A DNA stretch of 64,000 nucleotides from Weizmannia acidilactici (GTDB taxonomy: Bacteria; Bacillota; Bacilli; Bacillales; Bacillaceae_C): the NCBI RefSeq assembly GCF_008974225.1, contig NZ_BKZR01000006.1, positions 40,772 through 104,771 on the forward strand, read 5' to 3'. The position numbers and the translations under genes were made by a program. How positions within the stretch are numbered: position 1 is the stretch's first letter; each line of letters opens with the position of its first letter. The notes below the pieces were generated by a model. That model made no database searches. It saw only the letters and a list, made by a program, of their open reading frames with translations, and was not told where the DNA came from. Shown here in pieces: positions 1-7,035 of the stretch.

Positions 1-371
1 GGAAAACCGTTTTTGTAAAAGAACAACATGTGCCGGTTGAAGAAGAAATCGATAAATTTGAGAAAGACTGTACGCATTTTCTCCTGTATGACAGGGGAAA
101 ACCGGCAGGCGCCGGCCGTTTTCGCATCATGGACGGGTACGGAAAAGTGGAGCGCATCTGCATCCTGCCTGAAGTGCGCGGCAAAGGGGCAGGCAGGCGG
201 CTAATGCTTGCCATTGAAGATTTCGCCGGGAAACAAGGTGTTTCGAAACTAAAATTAAACGCACAAACGCATGCGATTCCGTTTTACGAAAAACTCGGGT
301 ACCGCGTCACATCTGATGAATTCCTTGATGCCGGCATTCCCCATAAAGCGATGGAAAAAACATTAAAATAG
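1..371 (+). CDS. yjcF: GNAT family N-acetyltransferase, N-terminus cut by window edge
   Basis: The reading frame is already open at the window edge (codons from position 3), so the true start lies outside. The visible part reads through VFVKEQHVPVEEEID, then the acetyl-CoA binding region RICILPEVRGKGAGRRLM, then NAQTHAIPFYEKLGYRV and a C-terminal GIPHKAMEK. This is the layout of small GNAT acetyltransferases of the YjcF type. A GTG at 30 could start translation but has no ribosome-binding site and would remove the conserved first helix, so I treat the gene as partial. The substrate is unknown. A strong hairpin terminator follows the stop codon directly, so this is the last gene of its transcript. 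Confidence 0.85.
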   Translation, partial: KTVFVKEQHVPVEEEIDKFEKDCTHFLLYDRGKPAGAGRFRIMDGYGKVERICILPEVRGKGAGRRLMLAIEDFAGKQGVSKLKLNAQTHAIPFYEKLGYRVTSDEFLDAGIPHKAMEKTLK

Positions 372-398
372 CACTTGCGAAAAGGCAAGTGCTATTTT
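369..398 (+). terminator. Rho-independent terminator after yjcF
   Basis: A 10-bp perfect stem (TAGCACTTGC paired with GCAAGTGCTA, loop GAAAAG) is followed by TTTT. It overlaps the stop codon of the acetyltransferase gene. Confidence 0.8.
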
Positions 399-482
399 AT
401 ATTCAGCGGTTTGCTATATTAATACTATGAAAATAAATTTTATTTAAAAAATACATATACTTATACTAAGAGGGGTGAGGAA

Positions 483-704
483 ATGTTTTCGAATCTTTAT
501 TTAGCAGCGTTAATTTTAGGTTCAACTGTCGGCATCTATGGATTAATCTGTGTTGTGTATTACGATGACAAGTTGAGAAAAAAACCAGATGATAACACGA
601 TTAAGATTTACTATTCAACCCGTTTAAAAACCAGTATGTGGGTTTTAGTAGCAGATATCGTTTTTATAGGTTTTCTGATGTTTATCAGTTTCAAATTTCT
701 ATAG
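483..704 (+). CDS. Small membrane protein, unassigned
   Basis: This 73-residue protein has two hydrophobic segments, about residues 4-25 and 51-71, separated by a charged loop (YDDKLRKKPDDN). It probably spans the membrane twice with the loop on one face. A good ribosome-binding site, GAGGGGTGAGG, sits just before the ATG. It stands alone, between a terminator and the oppositely oriented gene at 781-1035. I do not recognise the family and assign no function. It is more AT-rich than its neighbours. Confidence 0.6.
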   Translation: MFSNLYLAALILGSTVGIYGLICVVYYDDKLRKKPDDNTIKIYYSTRLKTSMWVLVADIVFIGFLMFISFKFL

Positions 705-780
705 TGTCCATAAATATCATGCCTGAATATCTCCTGAACGATTTTTTTCAAACTTTGTAAAGTTCAATAAAGAAACATCC

Positions 781-1035
781 TTATATTTTGATATCAATTT
801 TTTTCCCTAAACCGGTCATATTAGCTATAAAGCGCGGCGTCCGCATGTTGGTTTTAACCGGAAGGGCAGATTTCCAGCCGGAAATGGAATCGCCGGAAGC
901 GCCGAATTGCCGACGAATGGGCAAAATTTTTGATATAGCGCCTGCCTTTGCAATTTCCGTACGGCAGGAAGCCAGCTGGTCATAAATCTGGTATTGTTGG
1001 GACTGGTAATTGGAGATTGGAGCGATGAAACCCAT
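781..1035 (-). CDS. Small hypothetical protein starting MGFIAPISNYQ
   Basis: An 84-residue protein. The ATG at 1035 is chosen because AAAGGAG lies 9 bases before it. A GTG at 1044 would overlap that site. The opening MGFIAPISNYQ-QYQIY recalls small uncharacterised Bacillus proteins with an M-G-F-I-x-P-I-x-x-Y-Q start, but I cannot name a family with certainty. The rest is basic, with no membrane segment and no known motif. It lies downstream of spoVIF on the same strand but behind that gene's terminator, so it is probably transcribed separately. Confidence 0.5.
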   Translation of the reverse strand: MGFIAPISNYQSQQYQIYDQLASCRTEIAKAGAISKILPIRRQFGASGDSISGWKSALPVKTNMRTPRFIANMTGLGKKIDIKI

Positions 1036-1098
1036 AGCAGCCACTCCTTTTTCGTTCTTTAAAACCTATACCCTTTCTACTGTCATCTTAAACACATC

Positions 1099-1133
1099 AA
1101 AGCGGACTTGCATCTGTTTTGCAAGCCCGCTTT
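1099..1133 (-). terminator. Terminator of spoVIF
   Basis: On the minus strand a 12-bp stem, AGCGGGCTTGCA with TGCAAGTCCGCT (one G-T pair), closes the transcript immediately after the spoVIF stop codon. A T-containing tail follows. Confidence 0.7.
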
Positions 1134-1135
1134 GT

Positions 1136-1393
1136 TTACTTTCCGTTGTTCATCATGTTATTGATCGTGTTTAAATCCAGTTTTTTCCCGTCCTGGATAA
1201 CCGATTCCACGATTTTATCTTCCAGCTCTTTCGGCACACGTTTGTTTGCGATTTGCGATACGCGCCGGATGATGCCGCGAACGGTTTTTTCGTCCTTAAA
1301 GTTTGCATTTTGCAGGGAATTGGCCAGCTGGAAAATATCGTTCATATTGACACCCGTTTTTTTCTCAATATTTTTAAAAAACTGATTATCCAC
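1136..1393 (-). CDS. spoVIF: Stage VI sporulation protein F
   Basis: The 85-residue sequence opens MDNQFFKNIEKKTGVNMNDI and continues through QLANSLQNANFKDEKTVRGI, which matches the SpoVIF (YjcC) family. SpoVIF is a small soluble protein needed for proper spore coat assembly and spore resistance in B. subtilis. Length fits the family. The start is a GTG, with AAAGGGG 10 bases upstream. A CATACGATA sequence at 1425-1433 on the minus strand resembles a late-sporulation sigma -10 element, but I see no convincing -35. A terminator follows, and the gene lies with other sporulation genes. Confidence 0.85.
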   Translation of the reverse strand: MDNQFFKNIEKKTGVNMNDIFQLANSLQNANFKDEKTVRGIIRRVSQIANKRVPKELEDKIVESVIQDGKKLDLNTINNMMNNGK

Positions 1394-1518
1394 GTTTTGA
1401 TCGCCCCTTTCTTTCAGCTGTTTTATCGTATGAAAGGAGGCGCCAGAATGACAGTGAAAAAAACGGATTTTCCCAAAAAAAGGCGAGGAAGCGCATTCCC
1501 CGCTCTTTTTTCATCTAA

Positions 1519-1635
1519 TTAGCAGAAACTTGCTCCAACAATAATCAGTAGGATGAATAGCACGACAATCAACACAAACGTGCTGCCGTAGCCGTAGCCG
1601 TAACCATAACCGCAGCCGTAACCATATCCGTACAT
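1519..1635 (-). CDS. YjcZ-family sporulation peptide
   Basis: A 38-residue peptide. A Gly-Tyr repeat (MYGYGYGCGYGYGYGYG) is followed by one hydrophobic helix, STFVLIVVLFILLIIVGASF, and a terminal Cys. This Y/G-rich head plus single transmembrane segment is typical of the YjcZ/YhcZ-type tiny sporulation proteins of Bacillus. GAGGTG lies 6 bases before the ATG. An AC-N17-CATACTGTA promoter pattern is placed just upstream, consistent with late mother-cell expression. Its molecular role is not known. Confidence 0.75.
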   Translation of the reverse strand: MYGYGYGCGYGYGYGYGSTFVLIVVLFILLIIVGASFC

Positions 1636-1665
1636 GTTCTTCACCTCACTTCGTGGATTACACTA

Positions 1666-1693
1666 TACAGTATGTAAGGTGTAGGCATTCGGT
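1666..1693 (-). promoter_or_regulatory. Candidate sigma-K promoter of the YjcZ-type gene
   Basis: On the minus strand AC (1693-1692) is followed by 17 bases and CATACTGTA (1674-1666). This fits the sigma-K pattern AC-N16/17-CATANNNTA. It lies about 30 bases before the start codon. The assignment is motif-based only. Confidence 0.45.
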
Positions 1694-1718
1694 ATGGGCG
1701 TATGTTTGGCTGGTACAA

Positions 1719-2075
1719 TTATCCTTTTGGCTTAAAAATAAGCGAACCGATAAAACCGAAAATGATTGCAGCCGAAATCCCGGAAGATGTCACTTCAAAC
1801 ATGCCGGTCAATACGCCGACAATGCCGTGCCTTTGGACTTCCTGCATCGCACCGGTCGCCAGTGCATTGCCAAAGCTTGTAATCGGAATGGTTGCGCCTG
1901 CTCCAGCAAAATTCACCAACGGTTCGTAAAGGCCCAATCCTGAAAGAATGGCGCCGGCAGTAACGAGGACACTCATCGTATGGCCCGGAGATAATTTTGC
2001 GACATCAAAGAGCAGCTGCCCGATAACACAGATGAGACCGCCGATGACAAATGCCCAGAAAAACATCGCTAACAT
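1719..2075 (-). CDS. spoVAE: Stage V sporulation protein AE (SpoVAEb)
   Basis: A 118-residue integral membrane protein with several hydrophobic helices and the signature GAGATIPITSFGNALA, shared with SpoVAC. It is part of the SpoVA channel in the spore inner membrane that moves Ca-dipicolinate into the forespore and releases it in germination. GGGAG precedes ATG 2075. An upstream extension in the same frame overlaps spoVAD and is rejected. The gene follows spoVAD by 16 bases and ends the cluster; no SpoVAF is found downstream. Confidence 0.9.
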   Translation of the reverse strand: MLAMFFWAFVIGGLICVIGQLLFDVAKLSPGHTMSVLVTAGAILSGLGLYEPLVNFAGAGATIPITSFGNALATGAMQEVQRHGIVGVLTGMFEVTSSGISAAIIFGFIGSLIFKPKG

Positions 2076-2091
2076 ATTCCAACTCCCTTTC

Positions 2092-3105
2092 TTACAAATA
2101 TTCAATGGCACAAGCATGCGCAATGCACGGGATTGTCTCCCCCTGCTGGAAAGACAGCGGCGATAAAAGCGCACCGGTTGCCACAAGCAAAATCCTTTTA
2201 TAGCGACCTTTTTTCATTTCATTTAGCAGATGGCCGTATAATACGACAGCCGAACATCCCGGCCCGCTCGCCCCCGCTTGGACGGGCTGGCTTTCATCAT
2301 AAATGAGCAGGCCGCAATCCTGAAACTGTTCTTCGGTAACGGCTAGCTGTTTATTTCTAAACAGATCAAGTGCGATGGAACGGCCGATTTTCGCCAAATC
2401 CCCAGTGATAATCAGATCATAGTATGAAGGATCCCGGCCCATATCCTGCAGATGCCGTTCAATCGTGTCGACTGCGGCAGGCGCCATAGCACCGCCCATA
2501 TTAAACGGATCGGAAATGCCCAAGTCAAGCACTTTGCCGATCGTGGCCGAAGTAATGCGCGGCACCGGCCCATTCTCTTCTGCCGGACCGATGACTGCAA
2601 ATCCAGCGCCCGTTACGGTCCATTGTGCGGACGGAGGTTTCTGCCCGCCGTATTCGGTCGGGTAGCGGAACTGCTTTTCGGCCGATGCATTGTGGCTGGA
2701 GGCACCAACCACTACTTTTTGTGCGCCGCCGTGGTTGATAATAAAGGCAGCAAGCGCCAGACTTTCCATCGAAGTGGCACACGCACTGAACAAGCCGAAA
2801 TACGGGATTGCGTTCGTCCTTGCCGCAAAGCTTGTCGGCGTGATTTGGTTAATTAGATCGCCCGCCAGGAAAAACTGGATGTCGGTTTCCTGGAGATTTT
2901 GTTTTTTCAACGCGATTTGGACAGCTTCTTCGATTAATTTCTGCTGTGCTTTTTCATAAGTATCCTGGCCAAGCCACAAATCTTCAAAAAACCTGTCGAA
3001 ATCATCCACAAGCCTTCCATTTTTCTCGAACGGTCCTCCGACAACGCCGGTCGATAAAATTGCAGGTTGATTGTCAAACACCCATGTTTGCGATTTTCCA
3101 GGCAT
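2092..3105 (-). CDS. spoVAD: Stage V sporulation protein AD
   Basis: A 337-residue thiolase-like-fold protein. Visible landmarks are the Cys in FGLFSACATSMESLALA and the GASGPGCSA segment. SpoVAD is the peripheral subunit of the SpoVA complex and binds dipicolinic acid on the spore inner membrane. ATG 3105 is used because it overlaps the spoVAC stop codon (TGATG), a mark of coupled translation. Only a G-rich stretch serves as its ribosome-binding site. It is the middle gene of a spoVAC-AD-AE unit. Confidence 0.95.
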   Translation of the reverse strand: MPGKSQTWVFDNQPAILSTGVVGGPFEKNGRLVDDFDRFFEDLWLGQDTYEKAQQKLIEEAVQIALKKQNLQETDIQFFLAGDLINQITPTSFAARTNAIPYFGLFSACATSMESLALAAFIINHGGAQKVVVGASSHNASAEKQFRYPTEYGGQKPPSAQWTVTGAGFAVIGPAEENGPVPRITSATIGKVLDLGISDPFNMGGAMAPAAVDTIERHLQDMGRDPSYYDLIITGDLAKIGRSIALDLFRNKQLAVTEEQFQDCGLLIYDESQPVQAGASGPGCSAVVLYGHLLNEMKKGRYKRILLVATGALLSPLSFQQGETIPCIAHACAIEYL

Positions 3106-3581
3106 CAGAATCCCCCCCACATCATGATGACGGTGCGAATGAGCACGACAACAAATGCGGAAAATACGCCAAACACAATTACCGTTCCGGCAAGTTTAAA
3201 AATGTTTCCGCCGACACCGAGCACATAGCCTTCCGTACGGTGTTCAATCGCGGCAGAAACAACGGAGTTCCCGAAACCGGTCACCGGCACCGCACTGCCT
3301 GCACCCGCGTACTGCCCGAGGCGGTCGTAAATGCCGAAGCCGGTCAACAGCATCGATAAAAAAACCATTGTCGCTGTTGTCGGGTTTCCGGCTGTTTTTT
3401 CCGTAAAATTAAACATATAAATATAGAAATAAGTAAATGCCTGTCCGACAAGGCAAATACAGCCGCCCACCCAGAAAGCGCGAATGCAGTTTTTCAAGAC
3501 TGGCCTTTTCAGCTCATGCTTTTTTTCCAGCTGGCCGTATGCAATTTGTTCCGGTGTTTTGTTTTTATTTTTGTTTGCCAT
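3105..3581 (-). CDS. spoVAC: Stage V sporulation protein AC
   Basis: A 158-residue polytopic membrane protein. A charged head (MANKNKNKTPEQIAYGQLEKKHE) precedes about four to five helices and the motif AGAGSAVPVTGFGNSV. SpoVAC is thought to be the mechanosensitive pore subunit of the SpoVA dipicolinate channel. It follows the lipoprotein gene at 3598-4068 by 16 bases and overlaps spoVAD by one base, so the genes are probably one operon. No SpoVAA or SpoVAB gene is visible upstream. Confidence 0.95.
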   Translation of the reverse strand: MANKNKNKTPEQIAYGQLEKKHELKRPVLKNCIRAFWVGGCICLVGQAFTYFYIYMFNFTEKTAGNPTTATMVFLSMLLTGFGIYDRLGQYAGAGSAVPVTGFGNSVVSAAIEHRTEGYVLGVGGNIFKLAGTVIVFGVFSAFVVVLIRTVIMMWGGF

Positions 3582-3597
3582 TGCCTCAGCCCTCTTC

Positions 3598-4068
3598 TTA
3601 TGTTAATTCCTGCTTCAGTTTGATAATTTCTTTGAAACGTTTTTTTGCCTGTTCGGTTGTTATTTTGTGCTTGTCCATATCTTCCTGTAGGCGGACGGTT
3701 TCCAGGAAAATTTTATAGTCGCTGGAAACGATGAAAGACCGCCTCGGATAACGTTTTTTCAAAAATGCGGTTAATTGTTTCTCGATTTTTTTCATTTTGA
3801 AGCGGTGTAGATGCCTGACTTTGTAAGCAATTAACGTTTGTTTCGGTCCTTCAATGATGGCCACATCGTAAATGCTGTCAAAACCAAGGACATCTTTTCT
3901 CAATTGCCCTGAAATCGATTCGGATTCAGGGTGGCTGCTCAACCGGATCGGCGCCGGTTGCGTTTTTTTGACGAGTGCAAACTTGCTGTCCCGGTGTTCC
4001 GGCCCGTTAAAGTTGCAGCCGGAAACAAGAAATGTAAAAGCCAGCACCATTAAAAATATTTTTTCCAT
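3598..4068 (-). CDS. YhcN/YlaJ-type sporulation lipoprotein
   Basis: A 156-residue protein with a lipoprotein signal: MEKIFLMVLAFTFLVSGC, with the lipobox ending at Cys18. The mature part is basic, with a middle region DSIYDVAIIEGPKQTLIAYKV and a lysine-rich C-terminus. The pattern fits the YhcN/YlaJ sporulation lipoproteins. ATG 4068 is preferred over ATG 4074 because AGAGGG is 6 bases from the former and abuts the latter. It heads the spoVAC-AD-AE cluster. A lipoprotein next to spoVA genes is also known in mobile spoVA operons linked to spore heat resistance. Confidence 0.7.
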   Translation of the reverse strand: MEKIFLMVLAFTFLVSGCNFNGPEHRDSKFALVKKTQPAPIRLSSHPESESISGQLRKDVLGFDSIYDVAIIEGPKQTLIAYKVRHLHRFKMKKIEKQLTAFLKKRYPRRSFIVSSDYKIFLETVRLQEDMDKHKITTEQAKKRFKEIIKLKQELT

Positions 4069-4215
4069 ACTCATCCCTCTGCGATCTCAACTTTTACCTT
4101 CATATTTTTTTCCACAGTTCGGATTTTATAAATAGAAAATCTTGCCGAACGTTTCCAGTATGATCCCGCGCAGGAGTTGCAAATCCCATGTTGACAGCAA
4201 TAGCCAGGCCATTTT

Positions 4216-4249
4216 AAAAAGCGGAAGGTACAAGTTGCCTTCCGCTTTC
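4216..4249 (-). terminator. Terminator of the CGCG peptide gene
   Basis: On the minus strand GCGGAAGG and CCTTCCGC form an 8-bp stem followed by TTTTT. It begins right after the stop codon of the 40-residue gene. Confidence 0.65.
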
Positions 4250-4252
4250 TGT

Positions 4253-4375
4253 TCACCGCGTTTTTTTGGCGCCGCAGCCACATCCGCTTTTTTTTATTTT
4301 TTTGCCTTTCATTTTATTTGCGGGTTGGACGGATGAGGGGAGTACCGGTATTTTCATGAGCGGCCTGCTGTTCAT
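4253..4375 (-). CDS. 40-residue basic peptide with CGCG tail
   Basis: A short frame (MNSRPLMKIPVLPSSVQPAN, then a Lys-rich stretch and SGCGCGAKKTR). The ribosome-binding site AGGGTGG is 7 bases from the ATG, and a clean terminator begins just after the TGA, so the unit looks like a complete monocistronic gene. The protein is strongly basic (many Lys/Arg) with two Cys in C-G-C-G. It sits between yjcA and the spoVA cluster, so a spore role is possible but is only inference. I do not recognise a family. Confidence 0.5.
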   Translation of the reverse strand: MNSRPLMKIPVLPSSVQPANKMKGKKIKKSGCGCGAKKTR

Positions 4376-4447
4376 GTATTTACCACCCTTTCCTGCAGGA
4401 TTGCACTTTCTTTTTTATCCTATGCCGCTAAGTGAAAGTTGTTTATT

Positions 4448-4807
4448 TCATTCGTCCATGATGCGAGCTAGCACTGACTCGATCAATCCGGCAAGGCCGG
4501 CAATCGCCAGGACCGTAATCAAGGGCTCCCCCACCTGCGGGAAAAACAGCCAGAGCACATAAATCAGGACAGCACACCATATCCCCGTGCACCAATAACA
4601 GCTTAAAAGCTCCCCGATCCACCGCCTCAAACCTTTTCCTTTTAAAATAATATAAGTTGCCTTGGAGCCGTCCGGTTCGGTTTCTTCCACTTCCTCATGA
4701 AAAGGCTTCCGCAAAAACGCCGTTATTTTATCATAAACGATTAGTCTTGCCAGCCTGAAACTGGCAAACGCCATCAGCATAAAAACGCACCAATCCGACA
4801 TATACAT
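4448..4807 (-). CDS. yjcA: DUF1360 membrane protein, sporulation YjcA type
   Basis: About 119 residues with a first helix CVFMLMAFASFRLARLIVYD, a charged middle (RKPFHEEVEETEPDGS), a Cys motif SCYWCTGIWCAVLIY and a last helix. SFRLxRLIVxD and the CxWCTGIW motif mark DUF1360. YjcA of B. subtilis is a sporulation protein found near spoVIF, as here. AAAGGGGGG abuts ATG 4813 and is 6 bases from ATG 4807, so the latter is chosen. The molecular role is unknown. Confidence 0.8.
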   Translation of the reverse strand: MYMSDWCVFMLMAFASFRLARLIVYDKITAFLRKPFHEEVEETEPDGSKATYIILKGKGLRRWIGELLSCYWCTGIWCAVLIYVLWLFFPQVGEPLITVLAIAGLAGLIESVLARIMDE

Positions 4808-4880
4808 GCACATCCCCCCTTTGTATGTATTGCTGCCTCCGGGGGACAAGCGGTTCTCCCCCCGCCCTGCGTTCCATTGC

Positions 4881-5558
4881 CTAAAAACCCTTTAACGGCG
4901 CGGCCTGTGTACTTTGCCTATTTTTGCAAAAGCGCGAGAACATTTTCATTCGGATCGGTACAATCTCTTCCGAATTGATTTCAGCTGTCCCGAGCTGATC
5001 GGCATAACTGACCAGTACTTTACCGTTCGTTACTTTATTCACCATGCCAACCACAGCACCTTCTGAAGTCGAAATTTCAACAATAATGTTCGGAATGTAA
5101 AACGGTTTAATTGTTAAATAATCGAGCTTTCCTTCAATCGACATGTCTTTAAAAGCTTTCCGGTTATAAGCCGGTTTCTCTTTTTCCGACTGCGTTGCCG
5201 TTTCCAGTTCTGTTTCTTCCATTTCTGCCACAGGGACGATATCCTGAGCCGCAGCCTAATCCCCGGTTTCCTCCGCAATGCCATGGGACACATGTTCTTC
5301 AGTAATGGTGTCCGGACTGCCGCTTTCAACTGCATCTATGGCATGTACGGCTTCTTCCTGCCGGTTTTCCGTTCCGGCTGCATGCTGATGGGCTTGCTCC
5401 AATACTTCTTCCGGATTTTCCGCTTTCCGTTCCGGCAGGGCTTCCCGCGTTTTAATAATAAACGTTTTCTGCATATTGACAAGAACCGGTTCGCTTGTCG
5501 GCTGGGCAATATACAAAAGCGGCTTGTTTTTTTCAAATTGGCTCTGCTTGCTGATCAA
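4881..5558 (-). pseudogene. cotO: Spore coat protein CotO, interrupted by an amber codon
   Basis: One frame of 226 codons, matching the usual CotO length, is broken by a single in-frame TAG at 5258-5256. The first part contains KPLLYIAQPTSEPVLVNMQK and an acidic linker. The second has the conserved C-terminal domain (MSIEGKLDYLTIKPFYIPNI and the later EEIVPIRM). CotO is an outer-coat morphogenetic protein. The start is TTG 5558, with GGAGG 7 bases upstream. No frameshift is seen, so one base change (probably CAG to TAG) would explain it. Two short products, readthrough, or a sequencing error are alternatives. Confidence 0.75.
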
Positions 5559-5596
5559 AGCTTTATCCTCCAATCCCCGTAAATTGAATACGTATT

Positions 5597-5624
5597 ATTT
5601 ATATGCATTGGAATTGATAAAGGT
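5597..5624 (-). promoter_or_regulatory. Weak sigma-K-like promoter upstream of cotO
   Basis: AC (5624-5623), 17 bases, then CATATAAAT (5605-5597) on the minus strand, about 40 bases before the cotO start. The -10 differs by one position from CATANNNTA. B. subtilis cotO is a late mother-cell gene, so the placement is sensible, but the match is imperfect. Confidence 0.3.
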
Positions 5625-6005
5625 GCCCAGACGCAAAGAGCCGGCCACGCACGATTCGTTTCCGCGTTTTTCTCCCATTATTTGTATCAATTCTACAAGA
5701 TGGAGAATGGTAATTACTCAAATTGATGAGAGGTTGACCGTCTACTCTGACTTGCATTTCATCTGCCATCATCAAGCAACACAATAACCAGACATTTAAT
5801 ATTGGGGCTTGCAGCAGATTTCAACGGATAGATGAAAAACGTGATCTTATCGATTTAACCAGGCAGGAGATCATTTCGCCGACTGCCTCTCCAAAGTCCA
5901 TTTTTACATGCAGCATGAAAAAGAAAGGCAGAGCACGGCACAAAGGCTGTACGTAAAAGTAAATGCCCGCCATACTTTTTATGCAGCATATGATTGATAT
6001 CATGC
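5625..6005. other. Gene-poor region between cotO and fabI
   Basis: About 380 bases without a supported gene. Two short open frames exist on the minus strand (5599-5784 and 5821-6027), and one start-less open stretch on the plus strand ends near 5958. None has a ribosome-binding site or a recognisable sequence. The region may be decayed coat-gene DNA, but I cannot show this. Confidence 0.4.
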
Positions 6006-6046
6006 AAAAAGCCTGACATTTTCCCAAGAAAATGCCAGGCTTTTTT
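6006..6046 (-). terminator. Terminator of fabI
   Basis: GCCTGGCATTTT and AAAATGTCAGGC form a 12-bp stem with one G-T pair, flanked by A and T runs on either side. It can act on both strands and lies 48 bases after the fabI stop. Confidence 0.75.
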
Positions 6047-6093
6047 ATGGATTGAGGATTTTACTTGTGACTCTGACGAAATGGGAGAATTTA

Positions 6094-6873
6094 CTATCCC
6101 ATAATATGATAGCCCGCATCGACATGGATATTTTCGCCTGTGATGGCGCGCGACAAATCGCTGAACAAAAAGAGCGCGGTATCGCCGACTTCTCGCGTAT
6201 CCACACCGCGGTGGAGCGGGGCCCTTTCCTCCATCACTTTTAAAATGCTGTTAAAATCGCCCACGCCTTTTGCAGACAAAGTGCGGATCGGCCCTGCTGA
6301 AATCGAGTTGACGCGGATATTCAGTTTCCCGAGGTCATAGGCCAAATATCTCACACTTGCTTCCAAGGAAGCTTTGGCAACCCCCATGATATTGTAATTT
6401 TCCATGACGCGTTCACCGCCAAGATAAGTCAGGGTGACAATGCTGCCGCCATTCGGCATCAATTCCAGATCCTTCACGGCTTTGGCAACAGCCGAAAGCG
6501 AATACGAACTAATGTTGTGGGCAAGCAGAAAGCCTTCGCGCGTCACGTTCGTGTAATCGCCCCTCAATTCTTCTTTTCGGGCAAAAGCGATGCAGTGGGC
6601 AATCCCGTCAATCGTCCCTACTTCATTTTTGATCGTTTGGAAACAAGTCTGGATCTGCTCGTCGCTTTCCACATCGCATTGCAGGATGAGATAGTCTTTC
6701 CGGTTCAAAGTTTCGGCAAGTTCAAGGACGCTTTTTTCATTCCGTTCAAGCGCATATGTAAAAATAATCCTTGCACCCGCCGCATCGAGTGCCTGGGCAA
6801 TCCCCCAGGCAATGCTGCGCTTATTCGCAACGCCCATGACAACAAAAGTTTTGTCTTCTAAAGATAAATGCAT
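6094..6873 (-). CDS. fabI: Enoyl-[acyl-carrier-protein] reductase (NADH) FabI
   Basis: A 259-residue short-chain dehydrogenase. An N-terminal VVMGVANKRSIAWGIAQALD cofactor site is followed by the FabI catalytic Y-x6-K (ENYNIMGVAKAS, near residues 155-165) and ISAGPIRTLSAKGV. FabI performs the last reduction of each fatty-acid elongation round and is the target of triclosan-type inhibitors. ATG 6873 has AAGGAG 8 bases upstream. It is monocistronic, with its own terminator. A FapR-like operator lies just downstream of its -10 box, so control by the malonyl-CoA sensor FapR is likely. Confidence 0.95.
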   Translation of the reverse strand: MHLSLEDKTFVVMGVANKRSIAWGIAQALDAAGARIIFTYALERNEKSVLELAETLNRKDYLILQCDVESDEQIQTCFQTIKNEVGTIDGIAHCIAFARKEELRGDYTNVTREGFLLAHNISSYSLSAVAKAVKDLELMPNGGSIVTLTYLGGERVMENYNIMGVAKASLEASVRYLAYDLGKLNIRVNSISAGPIRTLSAKGVGDFNSILKVMEERAPLHRGVDTREVGDTALFLFSDLSRAITGENIHVDAGYHIMG

Positions 6874-6909
6874 ATTTTTAACTCCTTTTTCCACGTTTTA
6901 TACATGTTA

Positions 6910-6954
6910 TTAGCACCTAGTACCAATTCTACATGAACTTTCCGGTTTTGAAAA
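6910..6954 (-). promoter_or_regulatory. fabI promoter with FapR-like operator
   Basis: Minus strand: -35 TTTTCA (6954-6949), 17-base spacer, -10 TAGAAT (6931-6926), followed directly by TTGGTACTAGGTGCTAA (6926-6910). The 17-mer is a near-palindrome; its complement TTAGCACCTAGTACCAA closely matches the FapR box TTAGTACCNGGTACTAA. FapR itself is not in the window. The fabH promoter has the same layout. Confidence 0.65.
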
Positions 6955-7035
6955 GCACAGCTGCGTTTTCTTTGTATATGTTTTCCGGGTAAAAGTAAAA
7001 TAATATAGTGTGTTGTTAAATAAGGAGAGAGTTTT

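Noticed and set aside
1545..1635. Short tandem GGTTAC/GGCTAC-like repeat as a regulatory or satellite repeat
   Set aside because: It encodes the Gly-Tyr repeat of the YjcZ-type peptide and is explained by that gene.
4071..4283. 70-codon open frame overlapping the lipoprotein start
   Set aside because: It runs through the terminator at 4216-4249 and has no ribosome-binding site; the 40-residue frame at 4253-4375 explains the region better.
5599..5784. 61-codon open frame on the minus strand upstream of cotO
   Set aside because: No ribosome-binding site, no recognisable sequence, and it abuts the cotO promoter region.
5821..6027. 68-codon hydrophobic frame on the minus strand between cotO and fabI
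   Set aside because: It starts inside the fabI terminator hairpin, lacks a ribosome-binding site and resembles nothing I know.
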